Positions 6,439 through 13,407 of a stretch of 14,585 bases of DNA are shown piece after piece. Made by a program: the position numbers and the translations under genes. Every line of letters begins with the position of its first letter. Position 1 is the first letter of the stretch. The stretch lies in NCBI GenBank assembly GCA_016190535.1, contig JACPQK010000121.1, positions 1 to 14,585 on the forward strand, given 5' to 3'. Under the pieces are notes generated by a model, which made no database searches, had not been told where the DNA came from, and saw only the letters and a program-made list of their open reading frames with translations. The DNA is from Chloroflexota bacterium (GTDB lineage: Bacteria > Chloroflexota > Dehalococcoidia > JACPQK01).

Positions 6439-7632
6439 ATGAGCAAGCCCCTGGACGGTATACTGGTGCTCGACTTGAGCAGAATCCTCTCTGGTCCCTT
6501 TTGCACCATGCTGCTGGCTGACCTGGGAGCTGAGGTGATCAAGGCAGAGCGGCCAGGGGAGGGGGATCCCGCACGGCGTCTGGGGCCACAGGTGGACGAT
6601 GACAGTTCGTACTTCATCAGCGTGAACCGTGGCAAGAAGAGTATCACACTGGACCTGACTACGGAAGATGGCAAGAGGCTGCTCCGTGACCTTCTGCCTC
6701 ACTTCGACGTCCTAGTGGAGAACTATGTGCCTGGCACCACTAAACGCCTGGGGATAGACTACGCCGCCATCCGGCACATCAATCCTCAGCTTGTATACAC
6801 CTCCATCTCCGGCTTCGGCCAGGATGGTCCTGTGGCCCAACGCCCAGCCTTGGACATTATTGTGCAAGCTATGGGCGGCATACTTAGCCTCACGGGCGAA
6901 CCGGGCGGCCCACCGCTCCGGCCCGGGGCGTCCCTGGGTGACAGCGTATGTGGCCTGTTTGCTGCACTGTCTATCGTAGCGGCGCTGTACCAGCGCAAGG
7001 CCACTGGCCGTGGGCAGCATATAGACATGGCGATGCTTGATTGCCAGGTGACCATGTTGGAGAACGCCTTCGCCCGGTACTTTGCCACCGGTCAGGTTCC
7101 TGGGCCGTTGGGGTCAAGGCATCCCGCTGCCGCGCCGTTCCAGGCGTTCCGCTCCAGCGACGGCTACTTTGTGGTAGCGCTAATTACCGATGACGTGACG
7201 GCGTGGCGGCGGTTATGTGAAGCCATAGACCGGCCTGACCTGGGAAATGACCCCCGGTTCGGTGACAACCGCAGCCGCATGGAGCATTGCGATATACTGG
7301 CCACCGCCCTTCAGCAGACGTTCCAGGGCAAGCCCACCTCTCGCTGGCTCAAAGCGCTGTCCGATGCGGGTGTGCCCTGCGGCCCCGTCAACAACATTGA
7401 GGCCGTGACCAGAGACCCGCAGGTGTTGCACCGGAGCATGATAGTCGATATCCCTCACAGGTCCAGGGGGTGCTGGCACGTGGCCAACACCCCCTTCAAG
7501 CTCAGCGATAGCACCCCGGGCCCGGCGGGGCCATCTCCTGACCTGGGGGAGCATAGCCGGGAGGTGCTCCAGAGGCTACTCAATCTCTCTGACGAGGAGC
7601 TTGGCCGCTTGCGGCAGGCACGGGCTATATAG
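6439..7632 (+). CDS. Class III (CaiB/BaiF) CoA-transferase, candidate OSB CoA-transferase
   Basis: A 397-aa family III CoA-transferase, of normal length (E. coli CaiB 405, Frc 428). The N-terminal signature runs from VLDLSRILSGPFCTMLLADL through GAEVIKAERPGEGDPAR; GFGQDGP is at 125-131; GRGQHIDMAMLD contains Asp201, aligned with the catalytic Asp169 of formyl-CoA transferase, which forms the acyl-aspartyl anhydride; the C-terminal GVPCGPVNNIEAV motif is present. Such enzymes move CoA between carboxylic acids without ATP. The gene sits between menC and menB, where the OSB-CoA ligase gene menE would be expected, and no ANL-family ligase exists in the window. I infer that it makes OSB-CoA. A relative, succinyl-CoA:benzylsuccinate CoA-transferase, acts on a substrate of similar shape. 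The family call is firm; the substrate is inference. Confidence 0.9.
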   Translation: MSKPLDGILVLDLSRILSGPFCTMLLADLGAEVIKAERPGEGDPARRLGPQVDDDSSYFISVNRGKKSITLDLTTEDGKRLLRDLLPHFDVLVENYVPGTTKRLGIDYAAIRHINPQLVYTSISGFGQDGPVAQRPALDIIVQAMGGILSLTGEPGGPPLRPGASLGDSVCGLFAALSIVAALYQRKATGRGQHIDMAMLDCQVTMLENAFARYFATGQVPGPLGSRHPAAAPFQAFRSSDGYFVVALITDDVTAWRRLCEAIDRPDLGNDPRFGDNRSRMEHCDILATALQQTFQGKPTSRWLKALSDAGVPCGPVNNIEAVTRDPQVLHRSMIVDIPHRSRGCWHVANTPFKLSDSTPGPAGPSPDLGEHSREVLQRLLNLSDEELGRLRQARAI

Positions 7633-7864
7633 TGTTCAGTCATGAAAGGGCGCCTTCGTTCCTAATGCCTGTGGAGACCTTGCTCCCCAACCCTCTTGGG
7701 CTGGAGGGGCACTTTTCGCACCTTGGGGCAGCGCCTGGGAGGGCACAAAGACGTTGCTCTGGCCAACCAGAGCGCCTTTACACTGGCAGAGGGATTTGCT
7801 GGGCCGAGCACCGGGGCCACGGTGTCCGGCATTAGCTTGACTCGTCACAGGGAGGAGACGACCG
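7633..7864. other. Intergenic region between the CoA-transferase gene and menB
   Basis: This is the longest gap inside the men cluster. None of the short open frames across it resembles a known protein; I looked for traces of MenE or a thioesterase and found none. It holds a perfect 7-bp hairpin with a 4-nt loop (GCTCTGG at 7756-7762, CCAGAGC at 7767-7773) that is not followed by a T-run. No convincing promoter is visible. The last bases contain the strong menB ribosome site, GGAGGAG at 7851-7857. Confidence 0.5.
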
Positions 7865-8665
7865 ATGACAGCCGAATTCCAGGACATTCGCTATGACAAA
7901 AGGGACGGTGTAGCTAAGGTAACAATCAATCGCCCACAGGTGCTGAACGCCTTCCGTCCCCTAACCATAGATGAGATGCGACGTGCCTTCCAGGATGCCT
8001 GGGATGATAACGACATCGGAGTAGTGGTGCTTACAGGGGCCAACGGTAACTTCTGCACCGGCGGAGATGTCAAGGCGCGGGGCGAGGGCGGCTACCAGGA
8101 CGAGGCAGGCACCCCCCGTCTCCAGGTCACCCATCTGCACCGGTTGATCCGGGAGATTCCCAAGCCCGTCATATCAATGGTGGACGGCTACGCCATTGGT
8201 GGGGGGCACATCCTCCACGTTCTGTGTGACATGACCATAGCATCCACCAGGGCCGTATTCGGGCAGATCGGGCCCAAGTTTGGTAGCTTTGATGGCGGGT
8301 TTGGCGCTATCTACCTGGCCAGGATAGTGGGAGAGAAGAAGGCCCGTGAAATCTGGTACCTCTGCCGCCGCTACTCCGCTCAGGAGGCCCTTGAGATGGG
8401 CTTGGTCAACAAGGTCGTCCCGCCGGAGCAACTGGAGCCGGAGGTCATGTCCTGGAGCAAGGAGCTTCTTGAGATAAGTCCAGCGGCGCTGCGGTTCCTG
8501 AAATACGCCTTCAACTCCGATACGGATCATGTTTACGGCATTCAGAACCTTGCCCATGGGGCTACCTCCCTTTACTATCTCACCGACGAGTCTAAGGAGG
8601 GCAGCAAAGCGTTCCTGGAGAAGCGGCCGCCGGACTTCTCCCCTTACCGCAAACACCCCTGGTAG
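7865..8665 (+). CDS. menB: 1,4-dihydroxy-2-naphthoyl-CoA synthase MenB
   Basis: A 266-aa crotonase-fold enzyme that closes the second ring of OSB-CoA to give DHNA-CoA. It closely follows known MenB sequences: [16 protein letters not shown], the oxyanion-hole segment [36 protein letters not shown], then [19 protein letters not shown] and the C-terminal [10 protein letters not shown]. Gln134 and Gly136 in QIGPK match the type I, bicarbonate-dependent MenB; type II enzymes carry Asp at the second position. The nearest alternative, BadI (2-ketocyclohexanecarboxyl-CoA hydrolase), has GSVDPG in place of GSFDGG as I recall. GGAGGAG at 7851-7857 lies 7 nt before the ATG. menA follows after 19 nt. Confidence 0.95.
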   Translation: MTAEFQDIRYDKRDGVAKVTINRPQVLNAFRPLTIDEMRRAFQDAWDDNDIGVVVLTGANGNFCTGGDVKARGEGGYQDEAGTPRLQVTHLHRLIREIPKPVISMVDGYAIGGGHILHVLCDMTIASTRAVFGQIGPKFGSFDGGFGAIYLARIVGEKKAREIWYLCRRYSAQEALEMGLVNKVVPPEQLEPEVMSWSKELLEISPAALRFLKYAFNSDTDHVYGIQNLAHGATSLYYLTDESKEGSKAFLEKRPPDFSPYRKHPW

Positions 8666-8684
8666 AGCCATCGCAGGAGAGCCT

Positions 8685-9614
8685 ATGACTGCGTCACAGG
8701 ATATATCCGCACAGAGCAGGCGGGGGGCAGGTCTCCGCACCTGGTACCGGGCTTCACGCCCCTTCACCCTCACGGCCTCCGTCGTGCCGGTGCTGGTGGG
8801 GTCAGCCCTGGCCTACCAGGAAGGCCAGGCCAGCTTGACGCTATTTGCCCTGATGCTGGTTGCCTCCGTACTGGTCCAGGTCGGCGCAAACCTGGTGGAC
8901 GAGTACTCCGATCACTTGAGGCCCGAAGGCAGCCAAAAGGTTCCAGCGCCCTATAAGGTAATAGCCCTCGGTCTACTGCAACCTCAGGCAGTAAAGAGGG
9001 GAGCAATCACGTGCTTCGGCGTTGCTACTATCATAGGTGTCTACCTGGTTGCAGTGGCAGGTTGGCCCATCTTTGCCCTCAGCCTTGTGAGCCTGTTGGT
9101 AGCCTATTTCTATGCTGGCGGCCCCAAGCCCCTGGGCACCTTTGCCATAGGGCAGCCGCTGGTCTTCATATTCATGGGCCTCGGCATAGTCACCGGAGCC
9201 TACTATGTGCACACTCACACGGTTACCGTGGAGGCGCTGGTCCTTTCTGCGGCAGTGGGCTGTATGGTCACGGCTATCCTGGTAGCCAATGACCTGCGCG
9301 ACCTGGAAGAGGACCGCGCCGCAGGGAAGAGGACCCCGGTGACCCTGCTGGGACGCCCTTTCGGGCGATGGTCATGGGCCGCGCTAGTGATGGCGGGCTT
9401 TTTCATAGTGGTCTGGCTGGCAACGGCAGGGGCTATGGGCCTGACGACACTCCTCGCTTTGCTTGCCCTACCCCAGGCCATAAGAGCGCTGCGGACGGTC
9501 TGGAGCGGGGACGACAGGCCACGGCTTCTAATGGCTTTACGTCAGTCCGCCAAACTGCACCTATGGTTCGGCACGCTGCTAGCCCTCGGTGTGGGGATGG
9601 GGGGGTTCGCGTGA
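8685..9614 (+). CDS. menA: 1,4-dihydroxy-2-naphthoate prenyltransferase MenA
   Basis: A 309-aa UbiA-superfamily membrane prenyltransferase that attaches the polyprenyl chain to DHNA, with loss of CO2, giving demethylmenaquinone. Both Asp-rich motifs are present: NLVDEYSDH (N69, D72, D76) and NDLRDLEEDRAAGKRT (N202, D203, R205, D206, D210), which bind the Mg-diphosphate of the prenyl donor. Between and after them are about eight hydrophobic helices, as usual for the family. The opening RTWYRASRPFTLTASVVPVL is typical of MenA. ATG 8685 has AGGAGA at 8675-8680; the same frame is open upstream through menB but without family likeness. It is co-oriented with menB and menG. Its prenyl donor gene, a polyprenyl synthase, is only a remnant at 10461-10866. 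Confidence 0.94.
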   Translation: MTASQDISAQSRRGAGLRTWYRASRPFTLTASVVPVLVGSALAYQEGQASLTLFALMLVASVLVQVGANLVDEYSDHLRPEGSQKVPAPYKVIALGLLQPQAVKRGAITCFGVATIIGVYLVAVAGWPIFALSLVSLLVAYFYAGGPKPLGTFAIGQPLVFIFMGLGIVTGAYYVHTHTVTVEALVLSAAVGCMVTAILVANDLRDLEEDRAAGKRTPVTLLGRPFGRWSWAALVMAGFFIVVWLATAGAMGLTTLLALLALPQAIRALRTVWSGDDRPRLLMALRQSAKLHLWFGTLLALGVGMGGFA

Positions 9615-9685
9615 GCCTGACGTCCCACCAAGAGGAGGCTCCGCTGCCAGGGCCATATCCTGGGCGCGGAGGGAGCGACAGTTGT

Positions 9686-9693
9686 AAGGAGGG
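9686..9693 (+). promoter_or_regulatory. Ribosome binding site that sets the TTG start of menG
   Basis: AAGGAGGG is a near-perfect anti-16S match located 3 nt before TTG 9697. No ATG lies between it and the conserved N-terminus of the methyltransferase, so TTG 9697 (or TTG 9706, 12 nt away) must be the start. Confidence 0.65.
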
Positions 9694-9696
9694 CTA

Positions 9697-10416
9697 TTGG
9701 CCGGCTTGAAGGGAGACGCTAAAGTCCGCTACGTGGCGAGGATGTTCGCTCGGGCCGCACGTCGCTACGACCTGCTGAATACGGTGATGAGCGGAGGCTT
9801 TCATCACCGATGGCGTCGCCTTGCAGCGCGGCTGGCTACCCAGGGTTTGCGCGGCCCGGCCCTGGACGTTGCCACCGGCACAGGGGACTTTGCTTTTGCC
9901 CTGGCAAAGCAGTCGGGCATCCAGACTGTGGTAGGCGTGGACCTGGTGGGCGAGATGGTGGAACTAGCCAGGCAGAAGGCTCAGCACCGCAAAATGGCAC
10001 GGCAAGTCACCTGGTTGTTAGGCGACGCCCTGGCGCTCCCTTTCCGTGAGGACACCTTTGCCTGCGTCACCTCCGGGTTCGGCATGCGCAACGTGACGGA
10101 CGTACCTGCCGCCATGGCGGAGATGGCCCGGGTGGTACGTCCGGGGGGCCGTGTAGCTGTCCTGGAGATGGTACCCCTGGAGACCCGAGGACTCCTGGAC
10201 CGTGTCAAGAGGCTCTACTTTCGCCGTGTCATACCTTTGCTGGGCGCGGTCCTGGCGGGAAACAGAGAGGCGTACTCCTACTTGCCGCAGTCCGTTAACG
10301 CGTTCTATTCTTTCGCAGAGGTGGCCAACATGATGAAGGAGGTGGGCTTGGAGGTGGTGTGCCAGCGCAGGGTCGGCATGCGCGCCGTGGGCATCATCGT
10401 GGGCGAGAAACGGTAG
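9697..10416 (+). CDS. menG: Demethylmenaquinone methyltransferase MenG/UbiE
   Basis: A 239-aa SAM-dependent class I methyltransferase that converts demethylmenaquinone to menaquinone, the last step. The UbiE signatures are clear: VRYVARMFARAARRYDLLNTVMS near the N-terminus, SAM motif I DVATGTGDF at 57-65, VDLVGEMVELAR, then GDALALPF and the hallmark SGFGMRNVTDVPAAMAEMARVVRPGG, and YLPQSVNAFYSFAEVA near the C-terminus. Length is typical. It starts with TTG, 82 nt after menA, behind a strong ribosome site. Because the window encodes only menaquinone genes, I read it as MenG and not as a dual ubiquinone/menaquinone enzyme. It is the last intact gene of the plus-strand cluster. Confidence 0.95.
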   Translation: MAGLKGDAKVRYVARMFARAARRYDLLNTVMSGGFHHRWRRLAARLATQGLRGPALDVATGTGDFAFALAKQSGIQTVVGVDLVGEMVELARQKAQHRKMARQVTWLLGDALALPFREDTFACVTSGFGMRNVTDVPAAMAEMARVVRPGGRVAVLEMVPLETRGLLDRVKRLYFRRVIPLLGAVLAGNREAYSYLPQSVNAFYSFAEVANMMKEVGLEVVCQRRVGMRAVGIIVGEKR

Positions 10417-10432
10417 TCCGCCTGTAGGACCA

Positions 10433-10462
10433 GAACTCCTTTGCCGCTGGAGCGGGGAGTTC
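10433..10462 (+). terminator. Two-tier hairpin after menG, possible terminator
   Basis: GAACTCC at 10433-10439 pairs perfectly with GGAGTTC at 10456-10462, and CCGC at 10444-10447 pairs with GCGG at 10452-10455 inside it. It begins 17 nt after the menG stop. There is no T-run behind it, so it is at most a factor-dependent or weak terminator, or a 3'-end stabiliser; its right arm borders the prenyl synthase remnant. Confidence 0.35.
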
Positions 10463-10866
10463 CCCGGAGACAATCCCGGAGGTGCGGCACCTTCTGGAGC
10501 AGGCGGTCATCGACCTGGGCCGGGGACAACACCCGGACATTCGCTCCCAGCAAGGTCAGCACTATCCCCAGCCTGGGGGACTACCTGGAGATGGTGCGGC
10601 TGAAGACCGGGGCGCTCCTGGGGACTGCCTGCCAGGCAGGTGGCCTGGTTGCGCACACGATGGAGAAACGAGCCGTCGCCCGGAGATTCGGCGAGGCGCT
10701 TGGCATGGCCTTCCAGCTTCAGGACGACTCCCTGGAGGTCTGGGGAGCGGCTGCCACCCTTGGAAAGCTGCCGGAGGTCAGCACCTTGAGGGACAGCCCC
10801 GCCGACTGCACGGCAGGCGTCATCGGGTGGCGGCGGTTCAGGGTCAAGAGATGTCGCAGCCGAGGA
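10461..10866 (+). pseudogene. Frameshifted, truncated polyprenyl diphosphate synthase
   Basis: Remains of a trans-isoprenyl diphosphate synthase (IspA/HepT family), which would make the prenyl chain used by MenA. In one frame, about 10467-10545 reads PEVRHLLEQAVIDLGRGQHP, matching the helix that ends in the conserved GQ-x-D segment. The likeness then jumps to another frame at about 10545-10575 and continues with DYLEMVRLKTGALLGTACQA and RRFGEALGMAFQLQDDSLEVWG to about 10770. The second Asp-rich motif is altered (DDSLE where DDxxD is expected). The first Asp-rich (FARM) motif and the whole N-terminal half are absent, and the C-terminus is lost after TLGK. Roughly 110 of about 320 residues remain, so the gene is inactive. 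The family assignment is firm; exact ends are approximate. Confidence 0.85.
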
Positions 10867-10872
10867 CCAGGC

Positions 10873-10942
10873 TGGGCCTCAGAAAGTTCGAGTAGTGTCC
10901 GCTGAGGCCCACCATACGCGACGAAAGGTAAAACTCCGACCT
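10873..10942 (+). repeat. Left copy of an inverted hairpin-plus-tail repeat
   Basis: A perfect 10-bp stem (TGGGCCTCAG at 10873-10882, CTGAGGCCCA at 10902-10911) encloses a 19-nt loop containing GTTCGA. A tail follows, ending in GGTAAAACTCCGACCT at 10927-10942. The tail core recurs exactly, in inverted orientation, at 13345-13360. Aligned without gaps, the last 46 nt of the two copies match at 35 positions, and the final 25 at 23. It lies between the dead prenyl synthase gene and the 3' end of the convergent lipoprotein gene. Function unknown. Confidence 0.7.
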
Positions 10943-11000
10943 TCTCCAAGACCTTCGCCCTTGACCTAGGAGCTCGTTCCAGCGGGCTCACCGTGAAGCG

Positions 11001-11864
11001 CTACCGCTTTCCCCCTCCTTCCACATCATCGGCAGGAGGCCCAGCCCCCTCGGGGCGTTGAAATAGGTGCTGGGGCGTCTCTGCGTCTAGCCTCAGTTCC
11101 CGGTACTCCGTCAGCATCACGGACTCCTGAATGCCGCGCTCTTCTATCCGCAGGGGGAATAACTCCTCACGGTCGATCCAGTAGGTAACTTGGAGGACAT
11201 CCGATGACGTAAAGGTGCCCGTACCTTTGGGGATTTTGAGGTCGGTAGGTGCGCCGCTCTCGGGTCGCAGCCTCACTACGTAGGCCCGGCGGCCGGCGAC
11301 CTCCTCCTCGCCGTCCAGTGAGCGGACAAACCCCTCCGGCGTGGAGAAAAGCGCGTGGAACCATTCCCCCATAGGGTATGGGCTGGCATACCCGGTGGTT
11401 ACCACACCTTTGTCCGCATCGTAATACCATGACGATAGGCCGTCTGACACGAATATGTGTCCTTTCAGGGGCGTCCGATACTCCCAGCGGTATTTTCTCT
11501 CCCGTGGCCGGGCTATGACCGCAATTTCAAACCTTGACGCCTCTCGCCCGTCAAACAGAAAGCTGGTCACGACTATCGCTTGGTAGCTTTCCAGATCCTT
11601 CAGTCTTTGCTCCACTTGGCGTGCTAATTCCTCGACTGTAAGCACAAGGCTTGGCGTAGGAGTGGGGGTCAGGGTGGGTGAAGGACTTGACATGGGTGTG
11701 GCGGTAGGACCCGGAGTCGGCGTGGGAGTATTGATAAAGGCCGCTGGGCTTGCTGTAGGAGCGGGTATAGTGGCTGGCGCAGGCGTGGGCTCGCTTATGC
11801 AGGCAGCAAGGACAATAACCACCAAAGATGTGAGTAATGTAAGCAGCTTAAGCCTAACCATCAT
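11001..11864 (-). CDS. Secreted lipoprotein with LolA/LppX-like domain
   Basis: A 287-aa predicted lipoprotein. A signal peptide with a hydrophobic core (LLTLLTSLVVIVL) ends in the lipobox LAAC, so Cys22 should be lipidated after cleavage. Residues 24 to about 74 are a Pro/Thr/Ser-rich spacer (TPTPTP), common in Chloroflexota exported proteins. From about 75 on, the beta-rich region (ESYQAIVVTSFLFDG, KYRWEYRTP, SDGLSSWYYDADKG, VTYWIDREELFPLRIEE) resembles the COG2834 LolA-like or LppX half-barrel, which binds lipids or lipoproteins. True LolA function would need an outer membrane, which most Chloroflexota lack, so a lipid-handling role outside the membrane is a guess. ATG 11864 (a second ATG follows directly) starts 3 nt after the stop of the membrane protein gene, indicating an operon. 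Confidence 0.8.
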   Translation of the reverse strand: MMVRLKLLTLLTSLVVIVLAACISEPTPAPATIPAPTASPAAFINTPTPTPGPTATPMSSPSPTLTPTPTPSLVLTVEELARQVEQRLKDLESYQAIVVTSFLFDGREASRFEIAVIARPRERKYRWEYRTPLKGHIFVSDGLSSWYYDADKGVVTTGYASPYPMGEWFHALFSTPEGFVRSLDGEEEVAGRRAYVVRLRPESGAPTDLKIPKGTGTFTSSDVLQVTYWIDREELFPLRIEERGIQESVMLTEYRELRLDAETPQHLFQRPEGAGPPADDVEGGGKR

Positions 11865-11867
11865 ACC

Positions 11868-12314
11868 CTAACCCTTTCGGCTATCCCCGTGACGACGATC
11901 AGACAACGCCCACCAAAGCACCACCAGAGCGGGTGAAAGAGCAGCCCCTACGAGTCCCAGTCCCACAATAGCCAGGGCTTCGAAGGCAGCGAAGTCAGTG
12001 ACCGCCGGATCGCGCTGGGCTTTGGCAAGGTAAGCGGCGGCGAGGGCCGCGGTTCCCAAAACTACCCCCACGGCTGCTCCTGCTAGAAGACCCTTCACGG
12101 CGCCCCTTCTCACCCTTGCCACCGCGCCAGTGGCTAAGCCGCTAGTTCCACCTATAGCTGCTGCACTCCCAAGCAAGATCAGAAACATGTGAACAGGTCC
12201 CCAATTTTCTGAAAACGACCCTATTCCTACCAGCAGAAGCAAGACCAGGACTAGAAGTCCCGCCCCTACGCCAGCCAACGCTGCAATGAGTCCTTTTGAC
12301 CTCGTAATAGGCAT
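11868..12314 (-). CDS. Four-helix membrane protein of unknown function
   Basis: A 148-aa hydrophobic protein that I do not recognise. Four probable transmembrane helices lie at about residues 9-31, 43-65, 75-96 and 112-136, rich in Gly and Ala, with short Arg-containing loops (RVRRG at 67-71) and a basic C-terminus (DRRHGDSRKG). No catalytic motif is visible. I chose ATG 12314 because GAGGAG lies 7 nt upstream and the first helix starts 8 residues in; the frame is open to 12437, but the extra residues are non-descript. The lipoprotein gene follows after 3 nt, so the two are probably made together and may act together at the membrane. The gap to the DUF502 gene upstream is 152 nt, in which I see nothing else. 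Confidence 0.6.
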   Translation of the reverse strand: MPITRSKGLIAALAGVGAGLLVLVLLLLVGIGSFSENWGPVHMFLILLGSAAAIGGTSGLATGAVARVRRGAVKGLLAGAAVGVVLGTAALAAAYLAKAQRDPAVTDFAAFEALAIVGLGLVGAALSPALVVLWWALSDRRHGDSRKG

Positions 12315-12466
12315 TACGCCACTCCTCGCATCCACAAGCTGTACCGCTCTTTGGTGCCAGGCGCTCCGGCCGCTCAACGGCGGGCGACTGGCAACCAATG
12401 ACGAACTAGCGACGGCTGCCGACAGGCTTGGTGTCAAGGGGAAGCAATCCCTCGTCTCCGGTGGGC

Positions 12467-13141
12467 TTACGCCTTCGTGTTCTTAATGACGTCGGGAGGG
12501 AGGCCCTTCCCCTCCAGAGGCCGCTTGCGGATATCGGCCGGCGCCACGATGCCGCCGGATAGAATTAGGCGCATGGCCTCCGCAACAGCCAGGTCAGTGT
12601 CATAGATGTCTTCTAACGGGATGACGGACATCCAGCCGGAATTGGGCATGGGTGCCGTTGGCACGTAAACGATACCTTGGGAGCGTCCCAACTCGTCCCG
12701 GGTGAACCCGGTGAGAAACCCGATCGTCCACATGCCCGGCCTCGGTGACTCGAAGGCTACCACGCGTTTGAATCCGGTGGACCCCTGGCCCGAGAAGGAG
12801 TCAATGAGCTCTCGCGCAGAGGTGTACACGGCGCCAGCTATAGGCAGGCGTTGGAGCAACCGTTGCCCGCCGGCTATCAGCTTTCTGCCAAGCACTCGGT
12901 TCCCTATGAGGCCCACTGCATAAATGATCACCACCAGCCCCAGCAATCCAAGCCCCGGGATCCTTCTACCTAACGCAACTTCTAGCCCAGGCTGGAGCAC
13001 GCCATCCACCTTCTCAAACACGAACGCCAATGCCGCCATCGTGACCACCACAGGGACAATGATCAACAGACCGGTGGCGAAACTCTTGCGTATATGTTCG
13101 CCGAAGCGGCCAATCGTATGGGCTTTGTGCTGCTGTCTCAT
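12467..13141 (-). CDS. DUF502-family membrane protein
   Basis: A 224-aa protein of the DUF502 (COG2928) family, integral membrane proteins of unresolved function. Two hydrophobic helices (about 22-42, LLIIVPVVVTMAALAFVF; about 63-80, GLGLLGLVVIIYAVGLIG) are followed by a soluble region with the family's typical segments: FKRVVAFESPRPGMWTIGFLTG at 124-145, VYVPTAPMPNSGW at 158-170, and AMRLILSGG near the end. ATG 13141 has GGAGG 5 nt upstream and places the first helix where the family has it; a GTG at 13207 in the same frame would add 22 residues without likeness. It is the first gene of the minus-strand block. The family call is firm; the role is unknown. Confidence 0.87.
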   Translation of the reverse strand: MRQQHKAHTIGRFGEHIRKSFATGLLIIVPVVVTMAALAFVFEKVDGVLQPGLEVALGRRIPGLGLLGLVVIIYAVGLIGNRVLGRKLIAGGQRLLQRLPIAGAVYTSARELIDSFSGQGSTGFKRVVAFESPRPGMWTIGFLTGFTRDELGRSQGIVYVPTAPMPNSGWMSVIPLEDIYDTDLAVAEAMRLILSGGIVAPADIRKRPLEGKGLPPDVIKNTKA

Positions 13142-13344
13142 TCCTGCCTCCGCTCCTCGCGCCTCTGTTTCAACTGGAACCTTCGGTACCCTGTATCGTC
13201 TGGCCACCGGGTCTCAGGTTCGTATGGCGGCTCTCCATCTGTTCACCTCAGGACACGGAACACTTTTTCGATCCTGCATCAAGAACCGACGCCAGCAATC
13301 CAGGGTATCCAAAACAATGCAGTGAGGGAGCCCCTCCTGAGACC
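13142..13344. other. Region upstream of the DUF502 gene
   Basis: About 200 bp between the DUF502 start and the right repeat. I see no gene and no convincing -35/-10 pair on the minus strand. The only clear signal is the GGAGG ribosome site near 13147-13151. A promoter for the three-gene minus block should lie here or within the right repeat, but I cannot point to it. Confidence 0.4.
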
Positions 13345-13407
13345 AGGTCGGAGTTTTACCTATCGTCCCTAATGGCCCACCACAGTGGATTCGAACTCCT
13401 GGCCAGC
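13345..13407 (-). repeat. Right copy of the inverted hairpin-plus-tail repeat
   Basis: Read on the minus strand, it has the same order as the left copy: an imperfect stem (GCTGGCCA with TGGTGGGC, including wobble pairs and one mismatch), a loop beginning GGAGTTCGAATCC, then a tail ending in GGTAAAACTCCGACCT at 13360-13345. The loop contains the same GTTCGA word as the left copy. Both tails point into the three-gene block. The T-loop-like word invites a tRNA call, but the arms do not pair. Confidence 0.7.

Noticed and set aside
5294..6442. Long plus-strand open frame of 382 codons across menC
   Set aside because: It is the antisense shadow of menC, Ser/Arg/Ala-rich with no family likeness, while the minus strand carries all enolase-superfamily residues.
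6459..6464. TATACT inside the start of the CoA-transferase gene as a -10 box
   Set aside because: No fitting -35 element lies 16-18 bp away on either strand, and it is inside conserved codons.
7633..7864. Remnant of menE or of a DHNA-CoA thioesterase
   Set aside because: No frame on either strand shows the AMP-binding or hot-dog signatures.
7865..8665. BadI (2-ketocyclohexanecarboxyl-CoA hydrolase) instead of MenB
   Set aside because: The active-site segment reads GSFDGG as in MenB, and menA and menG follow immediately.
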